A stretch of 64,000 nt of DNA. Source: RPQJ01 sp963793005. GTDB taxonomy: Bacteria > Pseudomonadota > Gammaproteobacteria > Steroidobacterales > Steroidobacteraceae. The DNA lies in contig CAWBYP010000002.1 of NCBI GenBank assembly GCA_963793005.1, positions 2,170,001 through 2,234,000 on the forward strand, in the 5' to 3' direction. Under the pieces are notes generated by a model. It worked only from the letters and a program-made list of their open reading frames with translations. It was not told the origin of the DNA and did no database searches. Shown here in pieces: positions 63,070 through 64,000 of the stretch (positions are counted from its first letter, which is position 1; each line of letters opens with the position of its first letter). The position numbers and the translations under genes are program-made.

Positions 63070-64000
63070 GTGCCGCTACCGCCGAGTGCCCGCGCCGCGT
63101 GGTCGCGGAACTCGCTCGCCGGTTGGAAGCCGACGACGCGGAAATCCCGGCGCTCGGTTCCTTCGGCCGCGAAGAACACGATGGTCGGAGGGCCCAGGAT
63201 GCCGAAGTGCTCGAGCAGCGCCTGGTCCACGTCGTCGTTCGCGGTGACGTCGGCCTGCAGCAGCACGGCGGACGCGAGTTCGGCCTGCACGCCGGGGTCG
63301 GTGAAGGTCTGGTCTTCCATTTCCTTGCAGGACACGCACCAGTCGGCATAGAAATCCAGCATCAATGGGCGACCGGCTGCCTGTGCCGCGGCAAGTTCGA
63401 GCTCGAAGTCGGCCACCGACTTGATGCGCTTGAATCCAAGCCTGTGCTCGGCCGCTTCACCGCCGCCGTGGCCGACCACGCCTGCGAGCGGCTGCAGCGG
63501 GTCGCTGCGGCCGGCGAGCGCGCCGACCAGCATCAGCGCACCGTACACGAGCGCCAGCACGCCGAGCCCGCGACGCACGGCGACGGCTGCCCGCTTCGGG
63601 TCCTTGTCGCCCATCGTCAGCAGACAGTAGCCCGAGACGAACGCGAGCGAAGCCCACAGTGCCAGCGTAAGGGGCCCGGGCAGGATGCGACCGAGCATCC
63701 AGATCGCGACGCCCAGCATCATCACGCCGAACGCAGACTTGACCGCGTCCATCCAGGCGCCGGCCTTTGGCAGCAGCCGTCCGGCCGACGCGCCGACCAG
63801 CAGCAGTGGCGCGCCCATGCCAAGGCTCAGCGCAAACAGCGCAGCGCCGCCGCGGAACACGTTGCCGCTCTGCCCGATCACCGCCAGTGCCGCGACCAGT
63901 GGCGGTGCCACGCAGGCCGTTACGATCAGCGACGAGAGCGCGCCCATTACCGCAGTACCGACCAGGGTGCCCTGTTTCTGGCGGTTGCTCAGGCCCGTGA
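63066..64000 (-). CDS. dsbD: Thiol:disulfide interchange protein DsbD, C-terminal part (5' end outside window)
   Basis: The visible 310 codons cover the second half of the membrane domain (GTAVMGALSSLIVTACVAPPL, with the transmembrane redox Cys; LTMGDKDPK) and the periplasmic C-terminal thioredoxin domain with DFYADWCVSCKEMEDQTF (CVSC) and the GPPTIVFF cis-Pro loop. DsbD carries electrons from cytoplasmic thioredoxin to periplasmic reductases, here probably the overlapping TlpA-like protein. The frame is open to the window edge without a start codon for the complete gene. Confidence 0.93.
   Translation of the reverse strand, partial: TGLSNRQKQGTLVGTAVMGALSSLIVTACVAPPLVAALAVIGQSGNVFRGGAALFALSLGMGAPLLLVGASAGRLLPKAGAWMDAVKSAFGVMMLGVAIWMLGRILPGPLTLALWASLAFVSGYCLLTMGDKDPKRAAVAVRRGLGVLALVYGALMLVGALAGRSDPLQPLAGVVGHGGGEAAEHRLGFKRIKSVADFELELAAAQAAGRPLMLDFYADWCVSCKEMEDQTFTDPGVQAELASAVLLQADVTANDDVDQALLEHFGILGPPTIVFFAAEGTERRDFRVVGFQPASEFRDHAARALGGSGT

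Overview
The window is a 64-kb, high-GC, densely packed chromosomal segment of a gammaproteobacterium. The evidence is the combination of PlsB, GreB, Fis, YrfG-type nucleotidase and RhlB, the rhlB/trxA/rho block, and the aroQ-accB-accC ... prmA-DUF3426-dusB-fis-purH-purD gene order. No rRNA, tRNA, CRISPR array, integrase or transposase gene was seen. Family-level taxonomy (for example Steroidobacterales or Xanthomonadales relatives) is inference only.

Layout. 0-2.2 kb: start of fadH and a phosphate transporter pair (pit plus a DUF47 partner), all on the minus strand. 2.3-8.7 kb: a tandem double UvrA whose two modules are in different frames, then a HAD hydrolase. 8.7-16.7 kb: a small charged protein, a Nudix ADP-sugar hydrolase, an aldehyde dehydrogenase, a DUF6524-like membrane protein, a UvrD-type helicase behind a near-perfect LexA box, and a divergent LysR/sulfatase pair. 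16.8-24.4 kb: a glycine-rich RRM protein, a GDT1-family membrane protein, a polyamine block (arginine decarboxylase and homospermidine synthase, with a sulfurtransferase and a GST between them) and greB. 24.5-30.9 kb: a methyltransferase, an M13 metalloprotease lipoprotein, and an envelope run of LemA, two TPM-domain proteins and an L,D-transpeptidase lipoprotein. 30.9-36.4 kb: a lone contractile-tail sheath-like protein whose 3' end overlaps a fused 5-oxoprolinase in antisense. 36.4-44.9 kb: an alkyltransferase-like protein, a hydrolase, a lipoprotein, a methyltransferase, plsB, arfB, an MscS channel, small DUF proteins, cysQ and a yrfG-like gene. 44.9-49.5 kb: rhlB diverging from trxA-rho, and an EamA exporter. 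49.5-64 kb: a lipoprotein, then the minus-strand block purD, purH, fis, dusB, DUF3426, prmA // accC, accB, aroQ, tlpA, dsbD. Between prmA and accC sit two plus-strand genes (a membrane protein and a haem-motif beta-propeller protein) and a repeat tract.

What stands out. Short palindromic repeats built on a GGGGACAGTCCCC core and on a GGTGCCAGGCACC core occur at four places: twice in frame inside the first UvrA module, once between two convergent genes, and once supplying the stop codon of the GDT1-family gene. The same uvrA locus is a tandem fusion interrupted by a frame change. The orphan tail-sheath gene has no phage or injection-system neighbours. The UvrD-like helicase looks SOS-controlled. 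Rho and RhlB carry Gly/Arg-rich extensions, and the Rho frame stays open through all of trxA.
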